Made by a program: the position numbers and the translations under genes. The notes beneath the pieces are model-generated. The model was not told the origin of the DNA and searched no databases. It saw nothing but the letters and a program-made list of their open reading frames with translations. From assembly GCF_025629245.1 (NCBI RefSeq), contig NZ_JANZXN010000029.1, positions 35,194-99,193 of the forward strand: a stretch of 64,000 nucleotides of DNA. The letters are read 5' to 3'. Source of the DNA: Natronobiforma cellulositropha (GTDB taxonomy: Archaea > Halobacteriota > Halobacteria > Halobacteriales > Natrialbaceae). The first letter of the stretch is position 1, and each line of letters begins with the position of its first letter. Below are positions 1 through 8,549 of the stretch, one piece after another.

Positions 1-1850
1 ACCACGCCAACGAGACGCTTCCAGCGGGCGAGTACCTCCTCGAGCTGATGGCACCGGTCAGACTCTACGTCTCCGTCGACGCCGAGGTGACGGTCCGCTC
101 GAGCGACGACCGGCTGACCATCGAGTTCGACCGGCCGACGCGCGTCCGGCTTGGGGCACGCTCACAGCACGACGTGCCCGCGGGGACCGTCCGGACGACG
201 GCCGAGCCAGCGGCGCTCGCCGCGGCCATCTCGACGTTCGGCTCCGCGCTGAAGACGACCGCACCCGACCGAGCGTTCCCGACGTTGCGCGGCCACCCAC
301 CGCGACTCGTCCTCGACGACACCCTCGAGATTCCGGCCGAGTTCGATCCGCCCGAGACGGGCATCAGGCTCGTCGTCCCGCCCGACACCGGTGCCCTCTA
401 CGCGGCGGCTCCGCTCGCGTACTACCTGGGCGCGACGGTCTCCGTCGGCGACGAGCCACGCCTCGAGACCGACCGCGGCTTCACCGATCCGCTCGGACAG
501 GGTGAGCACGACCTCGAACGCTCACTCGAGAGGGTGCTCCGACACTGTTTCTTCCTCGACTGTGTCGTCAGAACCGAGGGCCTGTACCGGACCGCGCTCT
601 ACGAACGGCGCGTCGTCGAAGAGCGCGTCGACCTCGACTTCGCCGAACTGTACGCGATGGACCCGGCGGCGCGACTCGAGGCGTACCGATCGGTGCCGGT
701 CGAGACCGTCGAGGACCTCCACCCGGCCTGGTCGCTCGTCACCTACGTGACGCCCGAGTCGAGACACGCCCGCTCGCTCCCGTTTCTCGCGAACGACCTC
801 TCGATCGTCAGAGCCGCGCCCACCGACTCACAGTCACCTGCTCAGTCGACCCCCTCGACGCGCGCGCAGACGCCCTTCTCGGCCGACGTCGACGCGTTCG
901 TCCGTGCCGTAAGCGACGACGCGAGCCGAGAGCGACGCCTCGAGACCGGCGCGTTCGTCTCGCCGCCCGACGCGGACGCGTTCGAGCGCGCCTGGCTCGG
1001 CGAGGGCGTTCCGGTCGGGGCGAACAAACTCCTCGACGGGGCGTTCGAGAACGCCCTCGCGGAGTCGCCCGAACCGGAGACCATCGAGATCACGGTCGCC
1101 TGTACCGACGACGCGATGGCCGAGGAACTCGAGGGCAGTCTCTACGGCGGCCGCGACGAACTCCCCTTCGAGGTCAGCGTCCACCGGCGGCCGTCGGTCG
1201 CCGAACTCGAGTCGTTGCTCGCCGCCGAGGTCGACTTCTTCCACTACGTGGGTCACGTCGAAGACGGCGCGTTCGTCTGTGACGACGGGACGCTGTCGCC
1301 AGCGACGCTCGAGTCGGTCGGCGTCGACGCCTTCCTGCTCAACGGCTGTCGGTCCTACGACCTCGGCGTCGACCTGATCGAGGCGGGCGGCGTCGGCGGC
1401 ATCGTCACGCTCAGCGAGGTCGGCAACCCCGACGCCGTCGCCATCGGACGGCTGATCGCCCGGCTACTGAACGGCGGTTTCACACTTCGGACCGCGCTCT
1501 CTGTGGCACAGCGCACCCGGCTGGTTGGCGCACAGTACGTCGTCGTCGGCGACGGCAGCGCGGCGGTCACCCAGTCGGGCGGCGGCATCGCGAACCGGTG
1601 TCACGTCACTCCCGTCGGCGACCGCTACCGGGTGACGATTCACGTCTACCACGCACAGGCCGGCATGGGCGGTCTCTACATCCCCTACGTCGACGGCGTC
1701 GACCACCACTTCGTCGCCGGCGGCGACCTCCCGCCACTCGAGCTCTCGCGTGACGAACTGCGTCGCTTCCTGGCGCTCGAGGAGATTCCCGTCGAGGTCG
1801 ACGGCGAGTTCTACTGGTCGAGCGACCCGCTGCTCGAGCGGGCGCTGTGA
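1..1850 (+). CDS. CHAT/caspase-like domain protein, copy 1 (5' end outside window)
   Basis: The reading frame is open from base 3, so the N-terminus lies to the left; the first Met codon inside the window (48) is internal, because the equivalent of residues 1-15 here aligns inside the complete paralogue at 2306-4441. The C-terminal third carries a HYVGH motif (nt 1242-1256) and an LNGC motif (Cys codon at 1347) about 31 residues later, followed by a Gly-rich GGVGGIV strand. This His/Cys spacing and order resemble the catalytic dyad of CHAT/caspase-like peptidases; that is inference, since no overall family match could be computed. The N-terminal two thirds are all-beta/alpha and unrecognised. 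The gene is convergent with a 44-codon gene 31 bases downstream, the same arrangement as copy 2. A role as a protease acting on, or controlling, that small protein is speculative. Confidence 0.75.
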   Translation, partial: HANETLPAGEYLLELMAPVRLYVSVDAEVTVRSSDDRLTIEFDRPTRVRLGARSQHDVPAGTVRTTAEPAALAAAISTFGSALKTTAPDRAFPTLRGHPPRLVLDDTLEIPAEFDPPETGIRLVVPPDTGALYAAAPLAYYLGATVSVGDEPRLETDRGFTDPLGQGEHDLERSLERVLRHCFFLDCVVRTEGLYRTALYERRVVEERVDLDFAELYAMDPAARLEAYRSVPVETVEDLHPAWSLVTYVTPESRHARSLPFLANDLSIVRAAPTDSQSPAQSTPSTRAQTPFSADVDAFVRAVSDDASRERRLETGAFVSPPDADAFERAWLGEGVPVGANKLLDGAFENALAESPEPETIEITVACTDDAMAEELEGSLYGGRDELPFEVSVHRRPSVAELESLLAAEVDFFHYVGHVEDGAFVCDDGTLSPATLESVGVDAFLLNGCRSYDLGVDLIEAGGVGGIVTLSEVGNPDAVAIGRLIARLLNGGFTLRTALSVAQRTRLVGAQYVVVGDGSAAVTQSGGGIANRCHVTPVGDRYRVTIHVYHAQAGMGGLYIPYVDGVDHHFVAGGDLPPLELSRDELRRFLALEEIPVEVDGEFYWSSDPLLERAL

Positions 1851-1881
1851 CCGCACAAAAGTGGGGCGTCTGACGGCCGAC

Positions 1882-2016
1882 TCAGGTCGTCGCACCGCCG
1901 TTGCCGGCGGCGACCGTGCCGACCTGTGAGACCACCAGCGCGGTCGTGAGCAGAGCACCCGTGAGCCGTGGGTGCTCGAGCAGGAACGTTCGGATCGGTG
2001 TCTTCGTATCGGACAT
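1882..2016 (-). CDS. 44-aa single-helix protein, partner of CHAT-like copy 1
   Basis: The product starts MSDTKTPIRTFLLEHPRLTG and ends GNGGATT. It has a short charged N-terminus, an HPR motif, one hydrophobic stretch of about 20 residues and a Gly-rich tail. It is real rather than a chance frame because a protein of exactly the same length and pattern (MS...R..L..HPR...A....L..SQ.......GNGG) lies in the same position after copy 2 at 4450-4584, and because a TATA box sits about 30 bases upstream, implying a near-leaderless mRNA. Function is unknown; it could be a small membrane-active peptide or a membrane anchor linked to the CHAT-like neighbour. Confidence 0.75.
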   Translation of the reverse strand: MSDTKTPIRTFLLEHPRLTGALLTTALVVSQVGTVAAGNGGATT

Positions 2017-2042
2017 CGCGACCTACCAACGTCGTGAACGAT

Positions 2043-2051
2043 CTTATATCT
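2043..2051 (-). promoter_or_regulatory. TATA box of the 44-aa gene
   Basis: On the minus strand this reads AGATATAAG, centred about 31 bases upstream of the ATG at 2016, which is the usual archaeal TATA-to-start distance for a leaderless or short-leader transcript. Confidence 0.6.
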
Positions 2052-2177
2052 AGCGCCGCGTGTCTGTCACGTTTGCCGACCGGTTCTCGGCTGCTCGCCG
2101 GCTCTTCGTTACTTACGTGACTGTCTCGACCTGGCCTATCCGCGAGGTATTCGTAGCGCTCGCGCCTATGGCTGGAA

Positions 2178-2309
2178 ATGATCGACGAGACCGCACTGTT
2201 CGACCCGACGAGCGACGGACACGCCGCTCGCACAACCAGACACACCTCGCCCCCGGTGTCCGGGCGTGACACCGACACCACTGGTCTCCCGGCGGGTGAT
2301 CCCGGGTGA
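2178..2309 (+). CDS. possible 43-codon leader ORF or displaced N-terminus of CHAT-like copy 2
   Basis: An acidic reading frame beginning MIDETALFDPTSDG ends with TGA at 2307-2309, which overlaps the GTG start (2306) of the CHAT-like gene in the motif GTGA. A weak TATA-like AGGTATTCG lies about 30 bases upstream of its ATG. It could be a translationally coupled short ORF, or the true N-terminus of the CHAT-like protein separated by a frameshift. The corresponding region of copy 1 is outside the window, so it cannot be compared. Confidence 0.3.
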   Translation: MIDETALFDPTSDGHAARTTRHTSPPVSGRDTDTTGLPAGDPG

Positions 2310-4441
2310 CGCCGGCCGACCGACGCGGCTCCGTCGACGCCGATTCACCGCCGCTCGAGTACCAGCGACCGGTCGCGCCGACGTTTCGCCCCGACGACGA
2401 CCGCCCCGGTCTCACCGTCGTCGACCCCGTGAGAAACAAGCGCTATCCGCTGCAGACGTCCGACCCCGTGACCCTCCACGAGAGTGACCCCGACGCGTTC
2501 TGCGTTCCCGTCGACGTGGCGACGGCGTTTACGGCCGCGTCGCTGTTGTTGCCGTACGTCGTCCCGACGGTCGTCCGCGACCGCCACGGCCGGATGCTCA
2601 CCGAGGTCGAACACAACGCCTACGAACCGCTCGGCGACGGCGAGTACCACCTCGAGTTGATGACGCCGATCAGGCTCTGCCTGCGTGTCGAGGGGCCGCT
2701 CACCATCGCCTCCTCGGACCGGCGGCTGGCGTTCGCCTTCGATGGCCCGACGCGCCTCCACCTCGGCGCACGCTCACCGCACGAGCGCCCGGCGGCCACC
2801 GTCACGACCACGACCGAACCAGCGGCCCTCGCGGCGGCCGTCTCGACGTTCGGCTCCGCGCTGAAGACGACGAGCCCCGAGCGCTCGCTGCCGACGCTGC
2901 GCGGCCACCCGCCCCGCCTGGAACTCGGCGACGCCCTCGAGATTCCAGCCACCGTCGAACCACCGGCGACGGGGGTCAGGCTCGTCGTCCCCGACGACCG
3001 GGCGGCCGTCTACGCGGCGAGTTCGCTCGCGTACTACCTGGGCGCGACCGTCACCGTCGGCGACGAGCCACGCCTCGAGACCGACCGTGGGTTCACCCAC
3101 CCGCTCGGGAGGGGTGGACCGGCGTTCGAACGCTCGCTCGAGGAAGTCCTCGAGCAGCTGTTTTTCGTGGACTGTCTCGTCCGGACGGAGGGGCTGTACC
3201 GGATCGACCTCGACGAGCGCCACGCCGTCGAAGAGCGTCTCGACGCCGACTTCACCGAACTGTACCACATGGACCTCTCTGCACGCCTCGAAGCGTATCT
3301 CTCGCTCCCGTTCGAGGCGGTCGCCGACGTCTTCCCACCCTGGCAGCTGGTGACGCACGTCACCGACGACCCCGAGAACGCCCGTCTGTTACCGTTTCTC
3401 GCGAACGACCTCTCGATTATCCGGAGCGGAGACACCGACACCCCCTCGAGCGCTGGCCCACCCGCGCTCGGTCTCGAGGAATTCGTCCGGTCTGCCGCAC
3501 CGTCGGACAGCGCCGGTCTCGGTCTCGACGCGTTCGTCTCGCCGCCCGAAACCGACGCCATCGAACAGGCCTGGGCGGGACCTGGCGTCCCAGTCGGGGC
3601 GAACAAACTCCTCCCGGCGGGCTTCGAACACGGACTCACCGCGGCGGCCTCGAGCGACCGCATCGAGATCACGATCGTCTGTAACGACCCGCGGATGCTC
3701 GCGGAGGTCGACGGGGTGGCCTACGGCGACCGGGAGGAACTGCCCTTCGACGTCACGGTTCACCGGGAGGTGACGGTCGAGGAGTTACGCGGGATTTTCG
3801 CGGCCGATACCGACTTCGTACACTACGTCGGCCACGTCGAGGACGGTGCGTTCGTCTGCCGGGACGGAACGCTTCCAGCGGAGTCGCTGACCGACGTGGG
3901 CGTCGACTTCTTCCTGCTCAACGGCTGTCTCTCCTACGAGATCGGCGTCGAGTTGATCGAGGCGGGCAGCGTCGGCGGCATCGTCACGGTGAGCGAGGTC
4001 GGCAACCCGGACGCGGTGGCCGTCGGCCGCCTCGTCGCCCGCCTCCTCAACACGGGCTTTACGCTCCGCTCTGCGGTCGACGTCGCCCGGTCGTACCGGC
4101 TGGTCGGCGCGCAGTACGTCGTCGTCGGCGACGGTGGCGCGGCGGTCACCCAGTCGGGCGGCGGCGTCCCGAACGTCTGTCACGTCGAGTCCGCCGACAC
4201 CGACGGGGACCGGCCCTACCGCGTCCGTCTCCAGCTCTACCACTGTTCGGACACCGGCATGGGTTCGGCGTACATCCCCTACATCGACGGCATCGACCGC
4301 TACTTCCTCGTCGGCGGCGAACTCCCGACGCTCTCACTGTCCGGGTCGGCGCTCACTCGCTTCCTCCGACTCGAGGGTATCCCGGTCGAGTTCGACGGCG
4401 AGTGGTACTGGTCGACTGACGAGGTATTCGAAGAACTGTAG
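2306..4441 (+). CDS. CHAT/caspase-like domain protein, copy 2
   Basis: This 711-residue protein (GTG start after an in-frame TGA at 2297) is a close paralogue of copy 1 along the whole shared length. Shared blocks include LRGHPPRL, YYLGATV, DEPRLETDRGF, FLANDLSI, VPVGANKLL, HYVGHVEDGAFVC, FLLNGC, GGIVT.SEVGNPDAVA and VTQSGGG. The presumed catalytic residues are His510 in HYVGH and Cys541 in LNGC, as expected for a CHAT/caspase-like fold. There is no signal peptide or membrane helix, so it should be cytoplasmic. It ends 8 bases before the stop of the convergent 44-aa gene. The first 60 residues (Pro/Arg/Asp-rich) may be altered by a frameshift; see the small ORF at 2178. Confidence 0.75.
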   Translation: MTPADRRGSVDADSPPLEYQRPVAPTFRPDDDRPGLTVVDPVRNKRYPLQTSDPVTLHESDPDAFCVPVDVATAFTAASLLLPYVVPTVVRDRHGRMLTEVEHNAYEPLGDGEYHLELMTPIRLCLRVEGPLTIASSDRRLAFAFDGPTRLHLGARSPHERPAATVTTTTEPAALAAAVSTFGSALKTTSPERSLPTLRGHPPRLELGDALEIPATVEPPATGVRLVVPDDRAAVYAASSLAYYLGATVTVGDEPRLETDRGFTHPLGRGGPAFERSLEEVLEQLFFVDCLVRTEGLYRIDLDERHAVEERLDADFTELYHMDLSARLEAYLSLPFEAVADVFPPWQLVTHVTDDPENARLLPFLANDLSIIRSGDTDTPSSAGPPALGLEEFVRSAAPSDSAGLGLDAFVSPPETDAIEQAWAGPGVPVGANKLLPAGFEHGLTAAASSDRIEITIVCNDPRMLAEVDGVAYGDREELPFDVTVHREVTVEELRGIFAADTDFVHYVGHVEDGAFVCRDGTLPAESLTDVGVDFFLLNGCLSYEIGVELIEAGSVGGIVTVSEVGNPDAVAVGRLVARLLNTGFTLRSAVDVARSYRLVGAQYVVVGDGGAAVTQSGGGVPNVCHVESADTDGDRPYRVRLQLYHCSDTGMGSAYIPYIDGIDRYFLVGGELPTLSLSGSALTRFLRLEGIPVEFDGEWYWSTDEVFEEL

Positions 4442-4449
4442 CTCCTCTT

Positions 4450-4584
4450 TCAGCTGATCACTCCGCCGTTTCCGGTCGGGTACACGATCGCCTGCGAGAG
4501 GATCAGTGTGGCACCGAAGGCGGCGCTCAGTACTCGTGGGTGACTCTGGAGAACCGACCGAACGTACGCTGCTTGCTTCGACAT
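4450..4584 (-). CDS. 44-aa single-helix protein, partner of CHAT-like copy 2
   Basis: The product starts MSKQAAYVRSVLQSHPRVLS and ends GNGGVIS. It matches the 44-aa protein at 1882-2016 in length, HPR motif, central hydrophobic helix, SQ pair and GNGG tail. The frame stays open to 4686, but the ATG at 4584 is chosen because it gives the same length as the paralogue, has GGAG five bases upstream, and a TATA-like GTTTACTG lies at 4623-4630. Function unknown. Confidence 0.75.
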   Translation of the reverse strand: MSKQAAYVRSVLQSHPRVLSAAFGATLILSQAIVYPTGNGGVIS

Positions 4585-4797
4585 CACTCCACGGTGAGCG
4601 CCGGCCGGTAATAGCTGTATCTCAGTAAACCCTGAACGAGAGCCACTAGCGTTGATACGTCCGCGTCGGTGTGTTATCGCCGACATTCTCTCGACTATCT
4701 ATGTACTCTCTCTACCGTATAGCATTCGTCAACTGACGCGCTCTCCGACACTGCGGATCGTTCGCGTGTCCTTCGATAGCACATATCCTGTGGGAAA

Positions 4798-4805
4798 CCT
4801 TTTAC
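4798..4805 (+). promoter_or_regulatory. TATA box of GTPBP1-like gene
   Basis: CCTTTTAC is centred about 28 bases before the ATG at 4830, consistent with a leaderless transcript starting at or next to that codon. Confidence 0.5.
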
Positions 4806-4829
4806 TCACTCGCCTGCTATCGCTCACCC

Positions 4830-6431
4830 ATGACCCGTGACCGGGCCCTCCTCGAGCGGGCCCTGGAACGTGGCGAACAGGACGGTGGCAGCGTCGAATT
4901 CAAAGAACGCCTCGCTCGAGACGTTCACCTGGTCGACGGCCGACGGGAGAGTCTGGCTGCCCAACTTCGCCACCGCGTCCTCTCCGGTGAGGGCGAGGCG
5001 ACCTACGTCGTCGGCGTCACCGACGACGGCGGTCTCGCCGGTATCGACCCCGACACCTTCTCCGAGACGATGGACGTCCTCTCGTTGCTGGCCGAGGAGG
5101 CCGACGCCCACATCGCCGACGTCGACACCTGGGGTATCGGCGGCGGCCTGGTCGGTCTCGCGACGGTCTGCGATGGGGCCGTCCTCGAGAGCGACGACCA
5201 GCACATCGTCGTCGGCACGGCCGGCCACGTCGACCACGGCAAGAGTACGCTCGTCGGCTCGCTCGTCACCGGACGGGCGGACGACGGCGACGGACAGACG
5301 CGCGCCTACCTCGACGTCCAGCCCCACGAGGTCGAACGCGGTCTCTCCGCGGACCTCTCCTACGCCGTCTACGGCTTCGACGAGGACGGACCCGTCCACG
5401 TCAGAAATCCCGACCGGAAGGCCGACCGGGCACAGATCGTCGAAGCGGCCGACCGCCTGGTCTCGTTCGTCGACACCGTCGGCCACGAACCCTGGCTCCG
5501 GACGACCATCCGCGGCCTGGTCGGCCAGAAACTCGACTACGGCCTGCTCGTCGTCGCCGCCGACGACGGCCCGACGCGGACGACGCGCGAACACCTCGGC
5601 GTCCTGCTCGCGACGGAACTGCCCACCCTCGTCGCCATCACCAAGGTCGACGCCGTCTCCGAGGAACGCGCAGACGAGGTCGAACGCGAGGTCGAACGCC
5701 TCCTGCGCGAGGTCGGCAAATCACCCCTCCGGGTCGCCCGCCACGGCGTCGACGCCGCACTCGAGGAGATCAGCGAGACCGTCGTTCCCATCGTCGAGAC
5801 CAGCGCGGTCACGATGGCCGGTCTCGACCACCTCGACGACCTCTTCTCTCGCCTGCCGAAGACCGGCGACGACGACGGCGAGTTCCGCATGTACGTCGAC
5901 CGGAGCTACTCGGTCACCGGCGTCGGTGCCGTCGCCTCCGGCACCGTCATGTCCGGCGAGGTCGAAGCCGGTGACGAACTCCTCCTCGGACCGATGGCCG
6001 ACGGCCGTTTCCTCGAGGTCGAGGTCCGCTCGATCGAGATGCACTACCACCGCGTCGACCGGGCGCGCGCCGGCCGGATCGTCGGCATCGCGCTCAAAGG
6101 TGTCAAAGAGAGCGCGATCGAACGCGGCATGGTCCTCCTGCCCGCCGACGCCGACCCGACGCCCGTCAGGGAGTTCGACGCCGAAGTGATGGTGCTCAAC
6201 CACCCCACCCGGATCGGCGACGGCTACGAGCCGGTCGTCCACGTCGAGACCATCGGCGAGGCCGCCGCCTTCTACCCCGAGAATGGGCGCTTACTCCCCG
6301 GCGACACCGGCGAGACCCGCGTCCGCTTCAAGTTCCGCCCCTACCTCCTCGAGGAGGGCCAGAAGTTCGTCTTCCGCGAGGGCAGAAGCAAAGGCGTCGG
6401 CACCGTCACCGGCGTCCACCCGCTCGAGTGA
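4830..6431 (+). CDS. GTPBP1-family GTP-binding protein
   Basis: A 533-residue translational-type GTPase. After an N-terminal region of about 125 residues typical of archaeal GTPBP1-like proteins come G1 GHVDHGKS (residues 132-139), G3 DTVGHE (215-220) and G4 TKVD (271-274), then beta-barrel domains II and III of the EF-Tu/EF-1A type (for example the VTGVGAVASGTVMSG block near 365). The family is related to EF-1A/HBS1 and is linked to mRNA surveillance or translation in eukaryotes; the archaeal role is not settled. The promoter at 4798-4805 supports this start. It is convergent with the leftward block that follows. Confidence 0.9.
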   Translation: MTRDRALLERALERGEQDGGSVEFKERLARDVHLVDGRRESLAAQLRHRVLSGEGEATYVVGVTDDGGLAGIDPDTFSETMDVLSLLAEEADAHIADVDTWGIGGGLVGLATVCDGAVLESDDQHIVVGTAGHVDHGKSTLVGSLVTGRADDGDGQTRAYLDVQPHEVERGLSADLSYAVYGFDEDGPVHVRNPDRKADRAQIVEAADRLVSFVDTVGHEPWLRTTIRGLVGQKLDYGLLVVAADDGPTRTTREHLGVLLATELPTLVAITKVDAVSEERADEVEREVERLLREVGKSPLRVARHGVDAALEEISETVVPIVETSAVTMAGLDHLDDLFSRLPKTGDDDGEFRMYVDRSYSVTGVGAVASGTVMSGEVEAGDELLLGPMADGRFLEVEVRSIEMHYHRVDRARAGRIVGIALKGVKESAIERGMVLLPADADPTPVREFDAEVMVLNHPTRIGDGYEPVVHVETIGEAAAFYPENGRLLPGDTGETRVRFKFRPYLLEEGQKFVFREGRSKGVGTVTGVHPLE

Positions 6432-6439
6432 CGCTCAGG

Positions 6440-6931
6440 TCACGACTCGCGGCTGTAGCCGTCGCCGTCTCGCTCGACGAGCTCCAGGAGTACCGCCCAC
6501 TCGAGCAGCCGCCGAACCCGCTCGCCCCAGACCTCCTCGAGCCGATCGCCGTAGCGGTGGCGCTCGTAGGCGGGGACTTCGTCGCGAAAGCGCGCGAAGA
6601 CGGTCTCGCTCGAGCGTGGCTCACCGGCATCGGCGAGGATCTCGAGCACTCGCTCAGCGCCGTAGACGCGCTCGCGAAACGCCCGCTGGAGGTGGTCGCG
6701 CTCGACCTCGCGTCGGACCCGGGTGAACCCTGAAGGCCCTTCCTCGGCGAGCTCGAGCGCCCGCAGGAACGTCAGCCAGGTGCGTGCCTCGTCGCGGTGG
6801 GTGATCCCCGCGCGGTCCATGATTCGGGCACAGCAGTCGTCTTCGCTCCCTGGGACGAGCGGAACGGCCCGGTGGACGGTCTCGAGGAACGCGAGGTCGG
6901 CCGGTGGCTGTGGGAGGAGTTTGAACTGCAT
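6440..6931 (-). CDS. conserved hypothetical protein, mch-linked
   Basis: A 163-residue protein with no signal peptide or membrane helix, mostly helical and rich in Arg/Glu, with the pattern of a winged-helix-like or helical bundle protein (DRAGITHRDEARTWLTFLRA, then a C-terminal RRLLEWAVLLELV segment). I do not recognise the family with certainty. Its ATG lies 3 bases after the mch stop codon, so it is very likely co-transcribed and probably co-translated with mch. Confidence 0.75.
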   Translation of the reverse strand: MQFKLLPQPPADLAFLETVHRAVPLVPGSEDDCCARIMDRAGITHRDEARTWLTFLRALELAEEGPSGFTRVRREVERDHLQRAFRERVYGAERVLEILADAGEPRSSETVFARFRDEVPAYERHRYGDRLEEVWGERVRRLLEWAVLLELVERDGDGYSRES

Positions 6932-6934
6932 CGC

Positions 6935-7879
6935 TCAGACACTGCCGTCGATCGCGAACGACTCGGCGAGTATCGCCTCGTCCGTCTCGCCGAAGGCGTA
7001 GGTCGGCCCGCCGAGGACGTCGATGGTGACCGTCGCGGGGGCGAACAGTTCGGGTTCGGCCTGGTCGAACTCCCACTCCATCTCGTCGAACACTTCGACG
7101 AACGGGCGGCCGTACGCCGAGGCTGCCGTCGAGGCGACCTCGTCGAACCGGTCGAAATCCTGCGTGACGACCAGGTGGGCGCGGCCGCCGTAGGCGATGG
7201 CGTCGTTCGTCCGCGCGATGGCCGTCGCCTCGTCGGCTGCGACCGGGGCGACCGGCGCACGCCCGCTCGCGGAGACGATCTCGAGCGGGTCGTAGCCGAG
7301 TTCGCTCAGCCGGAACGTCGCCAGCTCGGCCGCTCGAGCCGCGTTCGTCACGCTCCCGGCGACGCTCGCCGTCGGGAAGGTGAGGAGGTAGATGCTCGTC
7401 GGCTCGACCTCACAGAGGTCAGCGACCTGCGCTGCGGCGGTCTCGGTCGGGCGCTGGTCGGTCTCGACGGCGAGCGCAGTCAGGTCGAAGGCGTCGACGT
7501 AGCCGATGCGCTGGAACTCGTCTTCCTCGGCGACGAGCGCCCGGGCGGGACCGCTGCCGAGTCCGCTGAAGTCCTCGGTCTCGAGTTCCCAGCTCGCCTT
7601 CTGTGAACACAGAAACGAGAGCGCCGGCTGATCGCTCGAGAGTTCGATGTAGGGAACCGTCGCCCCACCGATGGTGTCGAGTCCGCGCCCGGGCGTCGCC
7701 AGCCCGGCGGTCTGGACCTCGGTCAGGAGCAATCCGGCTTCGATGCCGCCCGCGAACTCCTGGCCGAAGTCGAGCACCGTCGTGCCGTTCTCGAGTTCGT
7801 ACGCCCCGACACCGAGTTCCTCGGCGTACTCGAGCGCCTCGTCGACCAGTTCGATGGCCATCCGGTTGAGACTGTTCAT
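6935..7879 (-). CDS. mch: methenyltetrahydromethanopterin cyclohydrolase
   Basis: A 314-residue protein with the Mch pattern from the first helix (MAIELVDEALEYAEELGV) through GGIEAG, LSSDQPALSFLCSQKASW and GSGPARAL to the C-terminal VLGGPTYAFGETDE. It interconverts methenyl- and formyl-H4MPT; haloarchaea keep this enzyme for C1 transfer though they are not methanogens. The first Met is used here, giving MNSLNRM; the seventh residue is an alternative start. A TATA-like GTTTTAGG lies about 28 bases upstream. The downstream hypothetical gene follows after 3 bases. Confidence 0.93.
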   Translation of the reverse strand: MNSLNRMAIELVDEALEYAEELGVGAYELENGTTVLDFGQEFAGGIEAGLLLTEVQTAGLATPGRGLDTIGGATVPYIELSSDQPALSFLCSQKASWELETEDFSGLGSGPARALVAEEDEFQRIGYVDAFDLTALAVETDQRPTETAAAQVADLCEVEPTSIYLLTFPTASVAGSVTNAARAAELATFRLSELGYDPLEIVSASGRAPVAPVAADEATAIARTNDAIAYGGRAHLVVTQDFDRFDEVASTAASAYGRPFVEVFDEMEWEFDQAEPELFAPATVTIDVLGGPTYAFGETDEAILAESFAIDGSV

Positions 7880-7941
7880 ACCCGTCCTTTTCCGCTCCCG
7901 CCTAAAACCGTTTGGCAGTCCGCCGCCCGTCTACCGCCCGC

Positions 7942-8151
7942 TCAGACGACGACCTCGTAGCCCGCGTCTTCGACCGTCGTCTCGAGCGTCTCGGCGTCGA
8001 CCGTCGACTCGTCGTGGCTGACACGGACCATACCGCTCTCGTGGCTCGCACTCGCCGACGAGACGCCGGAGAGTGCCTCGAGCGCGTCAGTCACGGTCTC
8101 TTCACAGCCGCCACACGCCATGCCACCGACGGAGAGTGTCGTCTCGTCCAT
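7942..8151 (-). CDS. heavy-metal-associated (CopZ-like) domain protein
   Basis: A 69-residue single-domain protein. The metal site is GMACGGC at residues 9-15, followed by the alpha/beta pattern of HMA proteins ending DAGYEVVV. It most likely binds Cu(I) and passes it to a P-type ATPase or regulator, neither of which is in this window. The ATG at 8151 is chosen because upstream codons add an Arg/Gln-rich stretch absent from this family. It is 47 bases downstream of the MTH1187-type gene. Confidence 0.9.
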   Translation of the reverse strand: MDETTLSVGGMACGGCEETVTDALEALSGVSSASASHESGMVRVSHDESTVDAETLETTVEDAGYEVVV

Positions 8152-8197
8152 ACGCCGGCTACTCGCTCGTGCCTGTTGAGCGTGTCGCTCGCCTCGC

Positions 8198-8518
8198 TCA
8201 CGCACCGTCGTCTGCGTTCGCCGCCGGCCGCCCGAGGTGGTCTTCGACGGCGGCGACTTTCTCGGCTGCCGTCTGCTCGCTCGTGCGCTTGTCGTCGACC
8301 TTCAACAGCGTACTCACCCGGTCGGCGTCGACCGCGTCGTGGGCCGCCTGGACCGCCGCAAACAACTCGTCGGTACTCGCCGCCTCGATCGTCGTCCCCA
8401 TCGGCGTCGTCTCGTAGCTCACGTCGAAGCCCTCGAGCGCGTCGACGGCCTTCGCGACCTCGCCGGACATGCTGTCTTCGATCACCGGTGCGACCGACAG
8501 GAACGCGATCACTGTCAT
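8198..8518 (-). CDS. MTH1187-family thiamine-binding protein
   Basis: A 106-residue protein with the compact ferredoxin-like pattern of the MTH1187/YkoF-related (DUF77) family: MTVIAFLSVAPVIED, SYETTPMGTTIEA, then an amphipathic helix with DAVDADRVSTLLKVDDK. Family members bind thiamine or related ligands and form tetramers. The neighbouring CopZ-like gene on the same strand may share the transcript, but no functional link is apparent. Confidence 0.88.
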   Translation of the reverse strand: MTVIAFLSVAPVIEDSMSGEVAKAVDALEGFDVSYETTPMGTTIEAASTDELFAAVQAAHDAVDADRVSTLLKVDDKRTSEQTAAEKVAAVEDHLGRPAANADDGA

Positions 8519-8549
8519 ACCTCCACCGACGACAGCGAAGAGAAAATAG

